The translations under genes were made by a program, and so were the position numbers. Shown in pieces: positions 44,141 to 55,051 of a DNA stretch of 64,000 bases; position 1 is the first letter of the stretch, and each line of letters begins with the position of its first letter. The notes beneath the pieces were generated by a model. That model worked only from the letters and a program-made list of their open reading frames with translations, searched no databases and was not told where the DNA came from. The DNA lies in NCBI RefSeq assembly GCF_040183065.1, contig NW_027185501.1, positions 1,390,001-1,454,000 of the forward strand, written 5' to 3'. Source of the stretch: Periplaneta americana (taxonomy: Eukaryota; Arthropoda; Insecta; Blattodea; Blattidae).

Positions 44141-45183
44141 GAGGCATTGACACGGGAAAGGTCGTAACTGCCAAAAATTCGAATTTTTAGGTTTTTTATT
44201 GAGAAGGTAGTAAATGGCCATGCCAATGGCACAGAGAAGGTAGTATCTCCGTATGTAATGAAACGAAGTTGGAAACGTAGTCACTAGATGTTGTAAGTTG
44301 TATGTGCACAGCTGATGGCGCGGAGAAGGTAGTATCGGTAACTCCTTTTACAACATCAGAGTGTGTCTAGGCAAATATGGGCTGATAATTGTGCAGGGCA
44401 GAATAAGAATCGGATGATTCTAATGGTCCTGATTTACATTATTGCCAAGAAACATTTTGATTCAGTGGACTTGAAATTGCTGGTTTCAGAACATTCCTAC
44501 ATGCCATGTGATAGGGAATTTGGCATCGTAGAGAAAAGAAAAAAAAGATGCAAGACCATGGTTCCAGAAGAGGTAAGGCCTAATAATGTAATAATGATGA
44601 AGGATGAGGATTTCTTCGACTTTTCTGCAGAATACGACAAATTTTTTAATACAACTCCTATCAAAATCAGCACCCTCAACTGGATTAGACTCTCAAGAGT
44701 TGATTTTCTTCTAATAGAAACAAAACAGTCATTTAATGACCTTGAAATGTGGACAGAGCACAGGATTTTTAAGAAAGGACAGTCATTAACGTCAATCACT
44801 AACTTGCAGTGCTTGCAACGCCTTGAAAGAAGACCAGTTGTCCCTGATGCCAAAAAGAGACAATTGTTATCTATGTTAGACTTCCTCGATGAAAAGTATC
44901 ATGCATTTTACCGAAAAAATTTGTGCATAATGTATAAATAACGTTAATTCTCAGTTTGGCTAAGGAGTGATTTCAATGTTGTATTTTCATAAAATAGGAT
45001 TTTCACAGCTAAATCTGTGCCAGACTTTTTAAATTTCATATGTAACACAAACATGAATGTATGTCTTTCATTTAAAGCAGTTTCTGTAATAATGTAAGTG
45101 AGAAAATGTTCATGAATTTGTTTTTTGCTTCCCCTGAAAAATTTTGTTTTTGGCAGTTACTACCTTTCCCATGTCAGCGCCTC
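44141..45183 (+). mobile_element. DNA transposon family B
   Basis: Inverted ends GAGGCATTGACACGGGAAAG (44141) and, on the other strand, GAGGCGCTGACATGGGAAAG (ending 45183). Matching continues to about 36 bp (GTAACTGCCAAAAA). Flanked by AATT on both sides (44137-44140 and 45184-45187). The duplicated host sequence TGTATTTCGACAC at 43929 and at 45188 shows the empty site. 1043 bp, with a 192-codon transposase-like frame. Internally GGAGAAGGTAGTATC-type strings recur (44234, 44322). Confidence 0.85.
44363..44941 (+). CDS. Family B transposase-like C-terminal fragment
   Basis: 192 codons, uninterrupted. Near the N-terminus is WADNCAGQNKNRMILMVLIY; about 30 residues later HSYMPCDREFGIVEKRKKR. These two blocks (DNCxGQNKN and HSxxPCDRxFxxIEK) mark a large, dispersed insect transposon protein family and plausibly hold two of the catalytic carboxylates. 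The arrangement parallels SDGxxxQYK and SHGKxxCDxxGG of family A, suggesting a common nuclease fold (inference). The first part of a full transposase is missing: the annotated ATG is internal and the 5' end is deleted, so the element is probably non-autonomous although the frame is open. Confidence 0.65.
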   Translation: MSRQIWADNCAGQNKNRMILMVLIYIIAKKHFDSVDLKLLVSEHSYMPCDREFGIVEKRKKRCKTMVPEEVRPNNVIMMKDEDFFDFSAEYDKFFNTTPIKISTLNWIRLSRVDFLLIETKQSFNDLEMWTEHRIFKKGQSLTSITNLQCLQRLERRPVVPDAKKRQLLSMLDFLDEKYHAFYRKNLCIMYK

Positions 45184-45278
45184 AATTGTATTTCGACACT
45201 CGCATCCAAAATAAGGCAAAACTCTGGGGTAGGTCGTATTGTTGTTAGTATTTTGACTGGAAGGACATGAAAGAACAT

Positions 45279-45363
45279 AATTGAGTACCCACGTGCAATA
45301 ATGGGGTAAGTATGAATATATTTCGTAACTACTTACCCCATTATTGTACGTGGGTGCTCAATT
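45279..45363. repeat. 34-bp-arm inverted repeat (hairpin)
   Basis: AATTGAGTACCCACGTGCAA through GGGGTAAGTA, a 16-base loop, then the complement ending GTACGTGGGTGCTCAATT; two mismatches. No gene attached. It could be a minimal MITE or a recent hairpin-mediated duplication. Confidence 0.85.
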
Positions 45364-45375
45364 ATACACTAATAA

Positions 45376-45448
45376 TTATCTGTGGTGCCACAGCCCTTGA
45401 AAGGCTCAGACAGACCAGCCGGCTGTTGGCCTCACGTTCACATTTCGA
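45376..45448 (+). repeat. Dispersed repeat, copy 2 (partner at 5848)
   Basis: GCCACAGCCCTTGAAAGGCT then GACCAGCCGGCTGTTGGCCT; shorter and more diverged than the copy at 5848. Confidence 0.6.
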
Positions 45449-46282
45449 TAATAATTATACTTTACTGTAGGTAACAAAAAAACTGAAAGCGTGTTTTGTC
45501 ACGTTTCACCCACGTTACAAGCTTGGAGGTAAAGGTTGTTTACTACAGATAGGGCCTACTTTCATTCTATATCTTATGGCATAGTAAATAGTTTTGCAAC
45601 GTGTAGAGACTGGGAAAACAATTTAATAAAATCATCCGAATCATACTCGTTCATTTTATAGGCAATCTTGCAGGTCGCATTTAAAAGAACCTAGGAATAT
45701 TAACATTTTCTTCAGTATATTTGGTAGGACTTCTTGTCATACTACATGACAATTTTGCTTAGGTTATTCTTTTAAGCATTCCTTCTAGGAATAGCTCAAG
45801 TATTTTAAATTTAGCGTACATAAGTTTAGATTAAGTTCCTAGCACGTATTTGACGAAATACTAGGTTTTTCCACTTCAGTTTAACTGATTTATGCAAACG
45901 AAATTAAGACAGCTGACGATTCTAATGTCAGTTATCACCACGCCCACTTTGTTTTGGGCGCATAAGTTCATTACCGACGGTCGTTCAATTTTCTTCAAAC
46001 ATGGCGGCGCAATGACCACTCTATATCTTTCTCTTTCTAACTCGTTGGATTTACGTACTGCTATTATGCGTCTGCTCTCCTAAATCATGGCGGCAAGCGC
46101 AGCGTTCAATTTGCCCCGGTTTCCTCGTTCCGCGCAGCCGAGACTGTAGGGGCTTGGTCATGACTATAAAATAACGTAACGGCCTGTTCCAAACCATCAC
46201 TGTTACATTACATACTAGTAGTACTGTACCTGTTATACAAAATACTTGCTGTTACATGTTATAATATACTCGATGTTATGGA
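45449..46282. other. Non-coding interval
   Basis: No gene recognised. The 63-codon frame at 45892-46083 has no family resemblance. Confidence 0.5.
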
Positions 46283-46349
46283 ACACGGCCGACTTGATGC
46301 TACCTTCGCTTTCAAAGATGGAGCGAAGCTAGCATCAAGTCGGCCGTGT
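46283..46349. repeat. 29-bp-arm GC-rich hairpin
   Basis: ACACGGCCGACTTGATGCTA then CCTTCGCTT, a 9-base loop, then the complement ending AGTCGGCCGTGT; two mismatches. It is far GC-richer than its surroundings. Host word ATGGAAC follows the right arm and ATGGAAC precedes the left, so the hairpin is bracketed by a 7-base direct repeat. Confidence 0.88.
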
Positions 46350-46730
46350 ATGGAACTACATTATGACAACCGTTGCTGCAGTGTTATCAATTTACCGACT
46401 TTGTCACTAGATCTGGCTACTTTTAACAATTTTCAGGGACAAAATCAATACCAACTTTTAATCCTGAACTGGCGTCGTGCATAAAAATAACGTAACTGGT
46501 TTCGTGGTGTCAAAACTGTCAGTATGACTTCTGGAATTCCTCGTGGCCCTCGACTTATACTTTTGCCTTTTTGACCCAAATGTTTGCATAAACTACTTTG
46601 ACTAAAGGGTTTTAACGAAAATAAATTGTGTCACACGCTTCACAGAATGACAAAACTGAATTTAGGGACTTGACTCTGGAGGAGTTTCGTTCATTCCTGG
46701 TGTGTTTTATTTTGGTACAGTTTCCACATT

Positions 46731-46734
<4 letters not shown>

Positions 46735-46762
<28 letters not shown>
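46735..46762. repeat. (TA)n microsatellite
   Basis: About 14 TA units. A 'GGAACTG'-rich stretch lies downstream at 46915-46975. Confidence 0.9.
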
Positions 46763-47014
46763 ATGTAAAAATTAATTTCTGATCCTACTACAGAATGATC
46801 CTATGGTAACAACATGGAGTCAGGTCACAAAGGGAAAAACACTGGAGGAGGGATTCGATCCGGTGCTGTGGAGCGAACTTCGGCGTAGGCTATATAATAT
46901 ATGGTGGTACTGTTATTTTGGAACTGTTATTTGGAACCTATTATTTTCATGGAACTGGAACAGTTGGAACTGTTACGAGAAAATAACAACTTTTCCCATC
47001 TCTAGTTCCAAGCT

Positions 47015-47050
47015 TTCAACTGCTATCTCTGCAGCCATCATGTTAGGCTG
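47015..47050 (-). other. Degenerate hammerhead-like motif, second Penelope copy
   Basis: Minus strand, just after the ORF stop: ATGATGGCTGCAGAGATAGC then AGTTGAAAGC. GGCTGC pairs with GCAGTT (four Watson-Crick and two G-U pairs) as a stem II, followed at once by GAAA. The upstream CUGANGA core is imperfect (ATGATG). It is positioned like the motif at 763 relative to its ORF. Confidence 0.35.
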
Positions 47051-47351
47051 TCTCAGGTGATACGGGATTGGTTGGCGGATCGGCCAATCCGGGGCCGGGA
47101 ATTATCATTCCTCGTAAGCTCCGCCCCTCCCGGGATTCCTGTGTGAAGTTTGGCGGGCGGCGAGCCCTGTTCCGCCGGTTGGAATCGGTTGCTGTCCTCG
47201 GTCCGTGATCTTCATGACCTTGATTGTAAGAGGGCCTAAGCTGGTCCAAGGCCGGTGTCCATGCCTGACTGAGCTGTAGTCCACCGTCTCTGTTCAAGTT
47301 GTTTTTCTCCAGCTTAATCTCAAGGCCTATGGCAGTATCATTTTTAAACAA
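47043..47351 (-). pseudogene. Penelope-like element, ORF C-terminus (second copy)
   Basis: Minus-strand frame. AIGLEIKLEKNNLNRDGG then LQLSQAWTPALDQLRP matches the segment that follows the GIY-YIG domain in Penelope-like proteins, including the 'NR(E/D)DG..LS..W.P' pattern. The continuation is Arg/Pro-rich (RRPPNFTQESREGRSL) to a stop at 47043. The endonuclease and RT are absent, so the copy is truncated at about 47351. The sequence is GC-rich against an AT-rich background. It is probably a different Penelope family from the one at 1-850. Confidence 0.72.
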
Positions 47352-48631
47352 ATTTCTGGTTGTGTGATTGTCGAAACGTGGTAAGAGATTTCTATTTACT
47401 AATAATCGTTGGAAACTGCTACAAAAGTTCGCCGACTAGGTGACCTTCATTGAGGAAAGCGTTGACGGTACATGCTTATTGCCTCACTTTAATTACGACG
47501 ACTTTCTCCATAAATTAATAGGCCTAACATGTGATGTTCCTAAACGTGAATGACATTGTAAGTTGTTTATCGAATAACCTGTACTGAAATGCCATCCGCT
47601 CTGAAGTTGAGCTGTGGATAGGGAAATTGAACTCAGCTGACACGCACTTACGTCCGTGCAGAGTACTGCCTACTGAACGTTGCCACGTCTCTCACGCCAG
47701 AATATTAACATATTTAAGCATGCATTTTTTATAATTTCACGAAAACGTAGTAGAACACACAAATATTTATTTAAACTAATATTAATTCTTTGATAGATAT
47801 ACCTACTGATGTAATTCTTTTGGTAATTTTACTAACGATATAAGCAGTATAACACAAATAAAATAAGAAAAAAATATTTTTTCTGGGAAAACTATCACGT
47901 CTTGACCCTATGTTTTATGGACATCTTTTGATCCTGTAGACCAGTAGTGTCAGAGTTGTAAGCTCCAACACCGGTTGTGGTGCTAGATCGGAGCTTCAAC
48001 TTGCTTAAGTTATGTCTGTGGAAACACCGGAGCACGCAACCAGTCTAGTGGAGCGCTCCGCTCCATTTAGTCCCTGTCTGACATCGCTGCTGTAGACCGT
48101 CCCCGAAGACTGTGAAAAGGACGGCACTTATACCCCATATACACCCTGTATGTATGATCAGGGCTTTAACATGGAAAAGTTGTCTTTCTTGCTTTTTACC
48201 CTACAAAGACTTTTAGGATTTTGTTTGAGTTTAACAAGTTCCAGGTAATTTTTATATCCAATGGACAGAATGAAATTATCAAACTGTTCAAACCTTCTTG
48301 CTGCATTACTGATTTCAAATAATTTTATTCAAATATTCGTAACATTGGATTTTCTTAATTATTTTTAAAATATGCCAGTAAAAATCTGCGACTTTATTAG
48401 CAACTTTTATTTTCTGAAATGTTGAGAGTTTCGCTGTTTAGTAGGTGCTGTAAGTTCATAGTTAAATCTTCTTCCCTACATTGAACACATTTTGGTGAAG
48501 TACAGCATAAACCCCAATTCCGAAGAGATACGCTGCCAAAGACTAACGTCCAGTTATTTGTCTGAAGATATCCGTTGCTGTTCTTGGAGAAGTACGAATC
48601 ACAGTTTGAATTTTTTAAATTTCACACCAAA
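47352..48631. other. Non-coding interval
   Basis: No gene or element recognised. Confidence 0.5.

Positions 48632-48705
<74 letters not shown>
48632..48705. repeat. (ATT)n microsatellite
   Basis: About 24 ATT units; the poly-Ile frame across it is an artefact. Confidence 0.96.
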
Positions 48706-48708
<3 letters not shown>

Positions 48709-49096
48709 TTGCTCAATAATACGATGTATCAAAATGATACCTTTGTTGGACTGTGGTTATTTTCTTTGAAGGAAAATAACTTTTGATCTATTTAAGTTTG
48801 GAAAAACATTTCTTCTGACGCAACAATCACTAGGATTGTCAGGAAGATCCGAAGGAGAGTGAAAAAAATTGGAAATATAGTTCCAGACCTATTGTAAGCG
48901 AGAAACTCAAGTTTTTTCATGCGGGCTTTAATTTCTGCTGGAGGAATTGCCTTCAGAACCTCACTCCACAAGCCTGTAACCATTTAAATTAGCACCTTTA
49001 TGATATTCACTTCTTCTTCTGTCTGTTCTACTCGCACATGTCTCGTCGTCACTTCCAGATCTGCTACGCATTTTCCTATAGTATCCATAGATTGGA

Positions 49097-49312
49097 TTGA
49101 CCTGGGTAGCATAGCGGTATAGCACTGGCCTTCTGTACTCGAGGTTGGGGGTTCGATCCCGGCCTAAGTCGCTGGCATTTGTTTAATTGCGACAGGCTCA
49201 TGTCAGTAGACTTACTGGCACGTAAAACCTCCTGCGGGGCAAAATTCCAGCACATCGGCGACTCTGATATAACCTCTGCAGTTGCGAGCGTCGTTAAATA
49301 GACTAAGCCATA
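49097..49312 (+). mobile_element. tRNA-derived SINE (family 2)
   Basis: TAGCATAGCGG is a full A-box match and GGTTCGATCCC a full B-box match, about 32 bases apart. The body (GTCGCTGGCATTTGTTTAAT, CTTACTGGCACGTAAAACCT) is unrelated to family 1, and the element ends CGTCGTTAAATA. Only copy in this window. Confidence 0.85.
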
Positions 49313-50178
49313 ATTTAATTTTCCACAGATTCGTCCTGAAAATAAAAATCATTGTGCGAGGTGTGAGGCCTCCATAGGCGTGGGACCCAATTGAGATAAC
49401 GTTGGTCCAATCGGCTTAAAGACGGCCCAGGTCATATTTATTTTATAGTTGCTTATATTATATTAGTTACTGTATACACTGTACGTAACAATACTGTTAT
49501 ATCATAATATTTAAACTACAAGAATTTTGTTTCGCATACCAAGCATAATATTGTCCCATAATTGCATTCTGCACTGAAACAGGACTGACAGACTGGCGGG
49601 TTTTCACCTTTTAGTCTACCTGCAGTCCTGGTGACGTGATTTGGTGTAAGTCGCCTATCGCAATTCGCGGAATATCTTCACTTACATAAACTTATTTCTT
49701 ATTCTGCTAAACCTCCCTTTTATCCGACTTACACACCACTGCGGGTAGGTTCACAAATTCGAACCTTCCTGAAAACGGTATCGGCGTGACGCAGGGCCAC
49801 CACCGCAGAGATATCGCAGAACAATCACAAGACAACGGATAAACACCCAGTCCTGTGTTGGGAAGCACGTGCGCTATACATGTAGTCACAACGGCAGACA
49901 CTTAATATGTCAGCAGTCCTGCAGGTCATGGCTTTCGTGCAATAGCTATTGTTTATTGTAGTGTGTATTTTGTTTTATTCTGAAATCACGGCCGTGATGA
50001 AATGCAATTAGTTGTCAAAGCTGAAGAAAGATGGTTTTTGGAAAATAGGCTAATGTATGGAAATTGATATTTCACTAAAAATTATTTTTCTGAAAAACTT
50101 GGGGTACCAAGCTTCAAAATGAGGGGTCATTTATTAAAATCCGTTCAACCGGTTTCCCGTAATTTCCATTACCAGTTC

Positions 50179-50250
<72 letters not shown>

Positions 50251-51050
50251 GCTTGTGCAGCAAATACTGAAAACTAAGTCCGTAAAAAGTTCAAATAAAA
50301 ATTGTTCAGATTTATTTTCAATGAAGAATACCAGACATTTCAAAGTTATTTGCTTCCACATAATAGTGAAACATACTCCCTCTGAATGTTTTTTTTATGC
50401 CAAATACTTTTCCTTGAACCTATCCGTCTTCAGTTCTTTAGTTTCAATGCGAAATCGCAAGTAACAATGTCAGGACGATCAGCGAGTTTTTCATGTGGGA
50501 GTAATGCAGTAGCTATTTCAGGTAATTGCGGATTGTAAATGAAACAATGGATCCAAATTCCTACATGTGTAAATGTTATTTGTTGTTTGAATGTTATTAC
50601 TGATAAATGTGTCAATGTACTAAATCAAAAATCGCTCAAGAAGGAAAAGGAAGAAAGAACACAAAAATGTGTATCAAAGAATCCGAAAGCTAAAAAAGTA
50701 ATGCATGATTAATGTCATGTATTAGAATCAATAAAGTGAAGAAAAATTGTGTAACTTTTGTTTTTTAATCACTTTTTCCCTTCAAAATGATTTTCCTGTT
50801 ACATTTAAGCTAAATACTGAACAAAATATGCATCTTACGAACTCTAATTTCTTCATTCAGTCCCGAAAATTAAATGAAGAGTTTGAGTTTTCCCCTGATT
50901 TGAAAGGTGGAGCCGCTAGGAGCGCCACATGCAAGATGTCTCCCTATAGGGATATCCTGAACTAGCACCAACAGATAGCGTACGTGTGCTTTGAAGGATG
51001 CGCTTTGCATGTGCATTTGTTTTCCGGTATATAAACATTGAGGATTTCTA
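49313..51050. other. Non-coding interval with (AT)n tract
   Basis: (AT)n at 50187-50241. Short frames on both strands have no recognisable family. Confidence 0.5.
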
Positions 51051-51443
51051 CTTGTTTTTTTGAAAGATGGGACATGACAGGAGCGTTGCGATCGGAAAAA
51101 CAATTGAATGTCACACAGCGTGGTAGGCCTGTTGCTATGGTAACAACGGTTGAGTTGCCAAACTTACCGTTCCCACATGGCGAGTGCTTAATAGCTCTCT
51201 TGGCGACATTTATTGTGCACACAATGTTAGCATTGGTACGTTTCGTGTTTGATTCTCTGTCGATTCATGTATTGTTTTTTTACCTTTGCGTCAATTGTCA
51301 ATGAATGTTTTAACGTCAGCCATCGTAACGTCAATTGATACCTTCCATCAGCTGGCAGCGTGGTAGTCCATATTGGCAACATAGTACTGTAATTCCAAGT
51401 TAGGCCGCTTAACTGTCATGTCCCATCTTAAAAAAAAAACAAG
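51051..51443. mobile_element. TA-flanked MITE (Tc1/mariner-type)
   Basis: Inverted ends CTTGTTTTTTTGAAAGATGG (51051) and, on the other strand, CTTGTTTTTTTTTTAAGATG (ending 51443). Both continue as GGACATGACAG. TA lies immediately outside on both sides (51049-51050 and 51444-51445). 393 bp, with no plausible transposase; the overlapping 86-88-codon frames inside run on both strands and look fortuitous. Confidence 0.82.
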
Positions 51444-51445
51444 TA

Positions 51446-52199
51446 TACGTGGTGTATTAAATACTCTTAAAAACAACTCAAAATGCCAAATTTTTGTTGT
51501 ATTTCTATTTGTGAAAACCAGGGAAAGCCTTTTGTCCTCATTCAGGTTCCGAAATATTCTGGATACATGCTTTAAAACTTAAAAAAAAAATAATAATAAT
51601 AATAACTAATTAAATTGCGCCTCGAAAGTGCTAGCTATTAAACAAAAATAACTACTTCAAGTAAGGAACTGCTGGCTACAATAACTTAATTCTGGAAGAG
51701 GGAAAAGAAATATTAATACAATCATTTGCAATCCAGACAGTAAGCTATGTAAGCAAGCTATATTATATTCAGTACTTCTAGGAGTCTCCGAAGTTTACGC
51801 CTGCAGTAAACTCTCGATTAACTGGGATGTTTATTATCCAGGACGATCCATAGTGACATCCATTTCGTGAATAACGTGCTGTAGACTAATTACACTACTC
51901 AACAAATTTGAACTTTTTTTTCCCCGTAACATTAATAAAATACTGTAGGCTGATCTTAACTAATTTGCATGCGCTGAACACGAAAATGACAATGAAAAGT
52001 TCGTAACACGTCACGTTTTTGTGTTATAGATACTTAATTGATACATTGAAAAATCAGGATTTTTGACCTATTAAAAATTACTGTGTTCTCATTGTGTGTG
52101 TGAAAATTGCCAAGGGCAGCTTAGATGTGATAAAACTGATACATTAATAACTGACCAGCTATTAAGACTTATAAAAATCATTCTTCGTGCAATAAAATA
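51446..52199. other. Non-coding interval
   Basis: No gene or repeat recognised apart from an A/TAA-rich run at 51581-51605. Confidence 0.5.
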
Positions 52200-53860
52200 G
52201 AGAAAGATAAAAAAATACCTTCATTTTTTCTCTTATGAGAAATGGAATATTTCCTTTTTAAAAACTAGCAATAATCACCCATCATCGCTGGATCCCATAT
52301 TCCTTGATACCGTTGCTCCATTGTAGCAATGTCTTGGTGAAATCGCTCTCCCTGCTCATCACTTACAGCCCCGAAGTTCTCAGGAAAGAAGTTCAAATGT
52401 GAATGTAAGAAGTGGATCTTCAGTGAAATACTGCAGGCCATTTTTTTTTTTGTAGTTTCTTAGTAACGTTTCTATTAATTGGCGATAATTTTCTGCCTTG
52501 TGAATTCCTAAAAACCCTTTGATGCACAAGTTTTCCATGCTGGTAATTCCTTGGGGTGAAGTCTTTTCTCAAAAATGCTGTCCTTCAAAAGTTTTCTAAT
52601 TTGTGGACCAACAAATATGCCTTCTTTTAATTTAGCATCATTGATTTTAGGGAACAGAGTCTTTAAGTATTGACAGACTTCTCCACTCTCATCTAGAGCT
52701 TTCACAAAATTTTTCATTAGCCCTAGTTTTATATGCAGTGGAGAAAGAAGTACTTTTTTACGTTGCACTAGCGGAGGATATTTAATATTATCCTCACCAG
52801 GAATATAACCTTGTGTGATAGGCCAGTTCTTCACCACATAATGTTGTGCTGTTGCTCGACTGTCCCACAAACATAAAAAACAACATAACTTAGTAAACCC
52901 TCCTTGTAACTCAAGCAACAAAGCTATTACTTTCAAATCTTCACAAATTGCCAAGCGATGTTCATTACAATTTACTGCATTCAATATTAGTGACATGTTT
53001 TTATAAATTTCTTTCATAGTGACTGCATGAGCCATTGATTGAAGGTTTTATATTGCCATTGTAGAATAAAACTGCTTTTAAGGGTAGGTTTGATGAATCG
53101 ATGAACAGTGTTCATTCTTCTGGATTATATTCAATATCTAATCCATCCATAAGCCCGTTCAAATTTCTGCAGGCACATACAGCATTTTCCATTACAAAAT
53201 AACTAGTCAGTTTACTGTTTTGTTTTCTGAACACGGAATTCTTGGTATCTTTTGCTAGTAGGTCTTCTTGTAATCTAGAACCTAATAGTTCAGCGTGTTG
53301 CTTGGAAAGACCTGAATCCCTAACTAGGTCATTAGGTTCTGCCTGTCGTATCAGATGTGGTGTTCTATGATGTTCAGGAATGTGGGTGGGATCAGGGGAA
53401 GTTGAAGGGATTCTAATAGTTCGTGTTCCTCTGGAATGACATAATCTTCCTCACTGGGCGGAGGGATAGGGACAGCAAGTTCAGGAGTCTTATGGCTGGT
53501 GGGAGATTAGGATACACAATTTTATCTTTAGTTTTCCTTGAAAATCCCTGTGGTTTGGTAATGCAGAAGTACTGTAACAATCTTCCAGATGACTGGTACG
53601 CTGTCACCAAATCATTGGAACAGCAAAAGACATGTCATTTTCCCCCGCAGCCACTCTGTTAACTTCACGTAACATGTTACACTACACACGTGTGGTGCCC
53701 AATTTTTGTCTTGTTCATCCACTTTACAACCAAAATACAAGTAATATGCCTTTTTTACATTGCCTGTAATTGATCGACGTTGTGATTTCAAAGTTAATTG
53801 CCCACAAACATAGCAGAAACTATTTGGAAAATTTTTACATGGACGATGATTGCGATCCAT
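52200..53860 (-). pseudogene. Dispersed multicopy gene family C remnant, function unknown
   Basis: Minus strand, several frames in order. 53860-53612: a Cys-containing start (FCYVCGQLTLKSQRRSI, VKKAYYLYFG, WAPHVCSVTCYVKLTEW). 53610-53413: YFCITKPQGFSRKTKDKIVYPN. About 53340-53100: NDLVRDSGLSKQHAELLGSRL, GLMDGLDIEYNPEE, FIDSSNLPLKAVLFYNGN. 53035-52508: a 175-codon open part with LLLELQGGFTKLCCFLCLWDSR and LSPLHIKLGLMKNFVKALD, then EGIFVGPQIRKLL. About 52440-52270: SLKIHFLHSHLNFFPENFGA, VSDEQGERFHQDIATMEQRY, QGIWDPAMMGDYC. I recognise this as an abundant insect multicopy protein family, likely transposon-derived, whose activity is not known to me. At least one in-frame stop (53100 area) and several frame changes show decay. 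Confidence 0.75.
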
Positions 53861-55051
53861 TTAACACTATTACAGATAAACTAGTACGGCTCACAGCGCT
53901 TCCACAATCAAAACTAATCGCTAAATTGTTCATTTCTTGTCTAACGTTACAACAACGACCGTATTTCCTCCTTTCCTTCAGTCCGTTATAGCAGATGTAA
54001 TCCATCCTCCGTGCAGCTGCATAATCTATACTAATAATAAATCTGTAGCCGAAATTTTTCTGGTAATTTTCGATTTTCCAAAAATAATTGGTCCTAACAT
54101 ATATAATTAACCACCCTGAAACCGAAAATCACTTTTTTGAAATTTTTGTTTGTATGCCTGTCTGTCTGTCTGTATGTTTGTTACCTTTTCACGCGATAAT
54201 GGCTGAACGTATTTCGATGAAAATTGGAATATAAATTAAGTTCGTTGTAATTTAGATTTTAGGCTATGTGGCATTCAAAATACATTATTTAAAAGGGGGG
54301 TTAGAAGGTGGCCAGAATTAAACAAATCGAAATATCGCGCTCATTATTGATTTTTGTGAAAAATGTTACATAACAAAAGTTTCTTTAAAAATAATTCGCG
54401 ATAAGTTTTATTCCTTGAAAATTTTTGATAGGACTGATATTTAATGAGATAAATGAGTTTTAAAATTAAAATAACTGCCATCTAAGGCCGTGTAACGAAT
54501 TAAAAAACAAATGACTTCGTCTATAAGGGGCCTTGGACAGCAACAATCGAAAGCTATGAAAGATAGCCTACAGAGAATGTTTCTGTGTTTGTATGAAGTA
54601 ATATCGGAAGTTAACTCTTGATGTCCCAACGTCACCTACAGGTGACGCTCCCTAACAAGCTGTCCAAAATTACCAGTAAATATATTTAAACATAAATCGC
54701 CGTCGACATCTGGTAACTGAATTTCAACCATTTTTTGCGACTAGCTCGTAAATCTGTAGCAGTAGAGAAGAAAACATCAGCGTGGATGCAGAAGAATCTC
54801 AACTTTGTGCGCACTTCACACAATGGCTTGTGAAAATAGGACTAAGAGTTAAGTAGTTTTATTTTAGTTTCCATATATACATTACTAAACTATTGATATT
54901 TTATATGCAATTTTCATAAACAAGTAAAAAAGGTGCATATAGTGTATATAGGGACTACAAAGTGACATGTCACCTCCAGGTGACATTGGTCAGATACATT
55001 AAACGTCCGATCTCATTATATTAGTATAGTTATGTTACTTATTATTAATTT

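Noticed and set aside
50962-51304. 86-88-codon overlapping frames
   Set aside because: Both strands are open over the same MITE region (51051-51443); no motif supports either.
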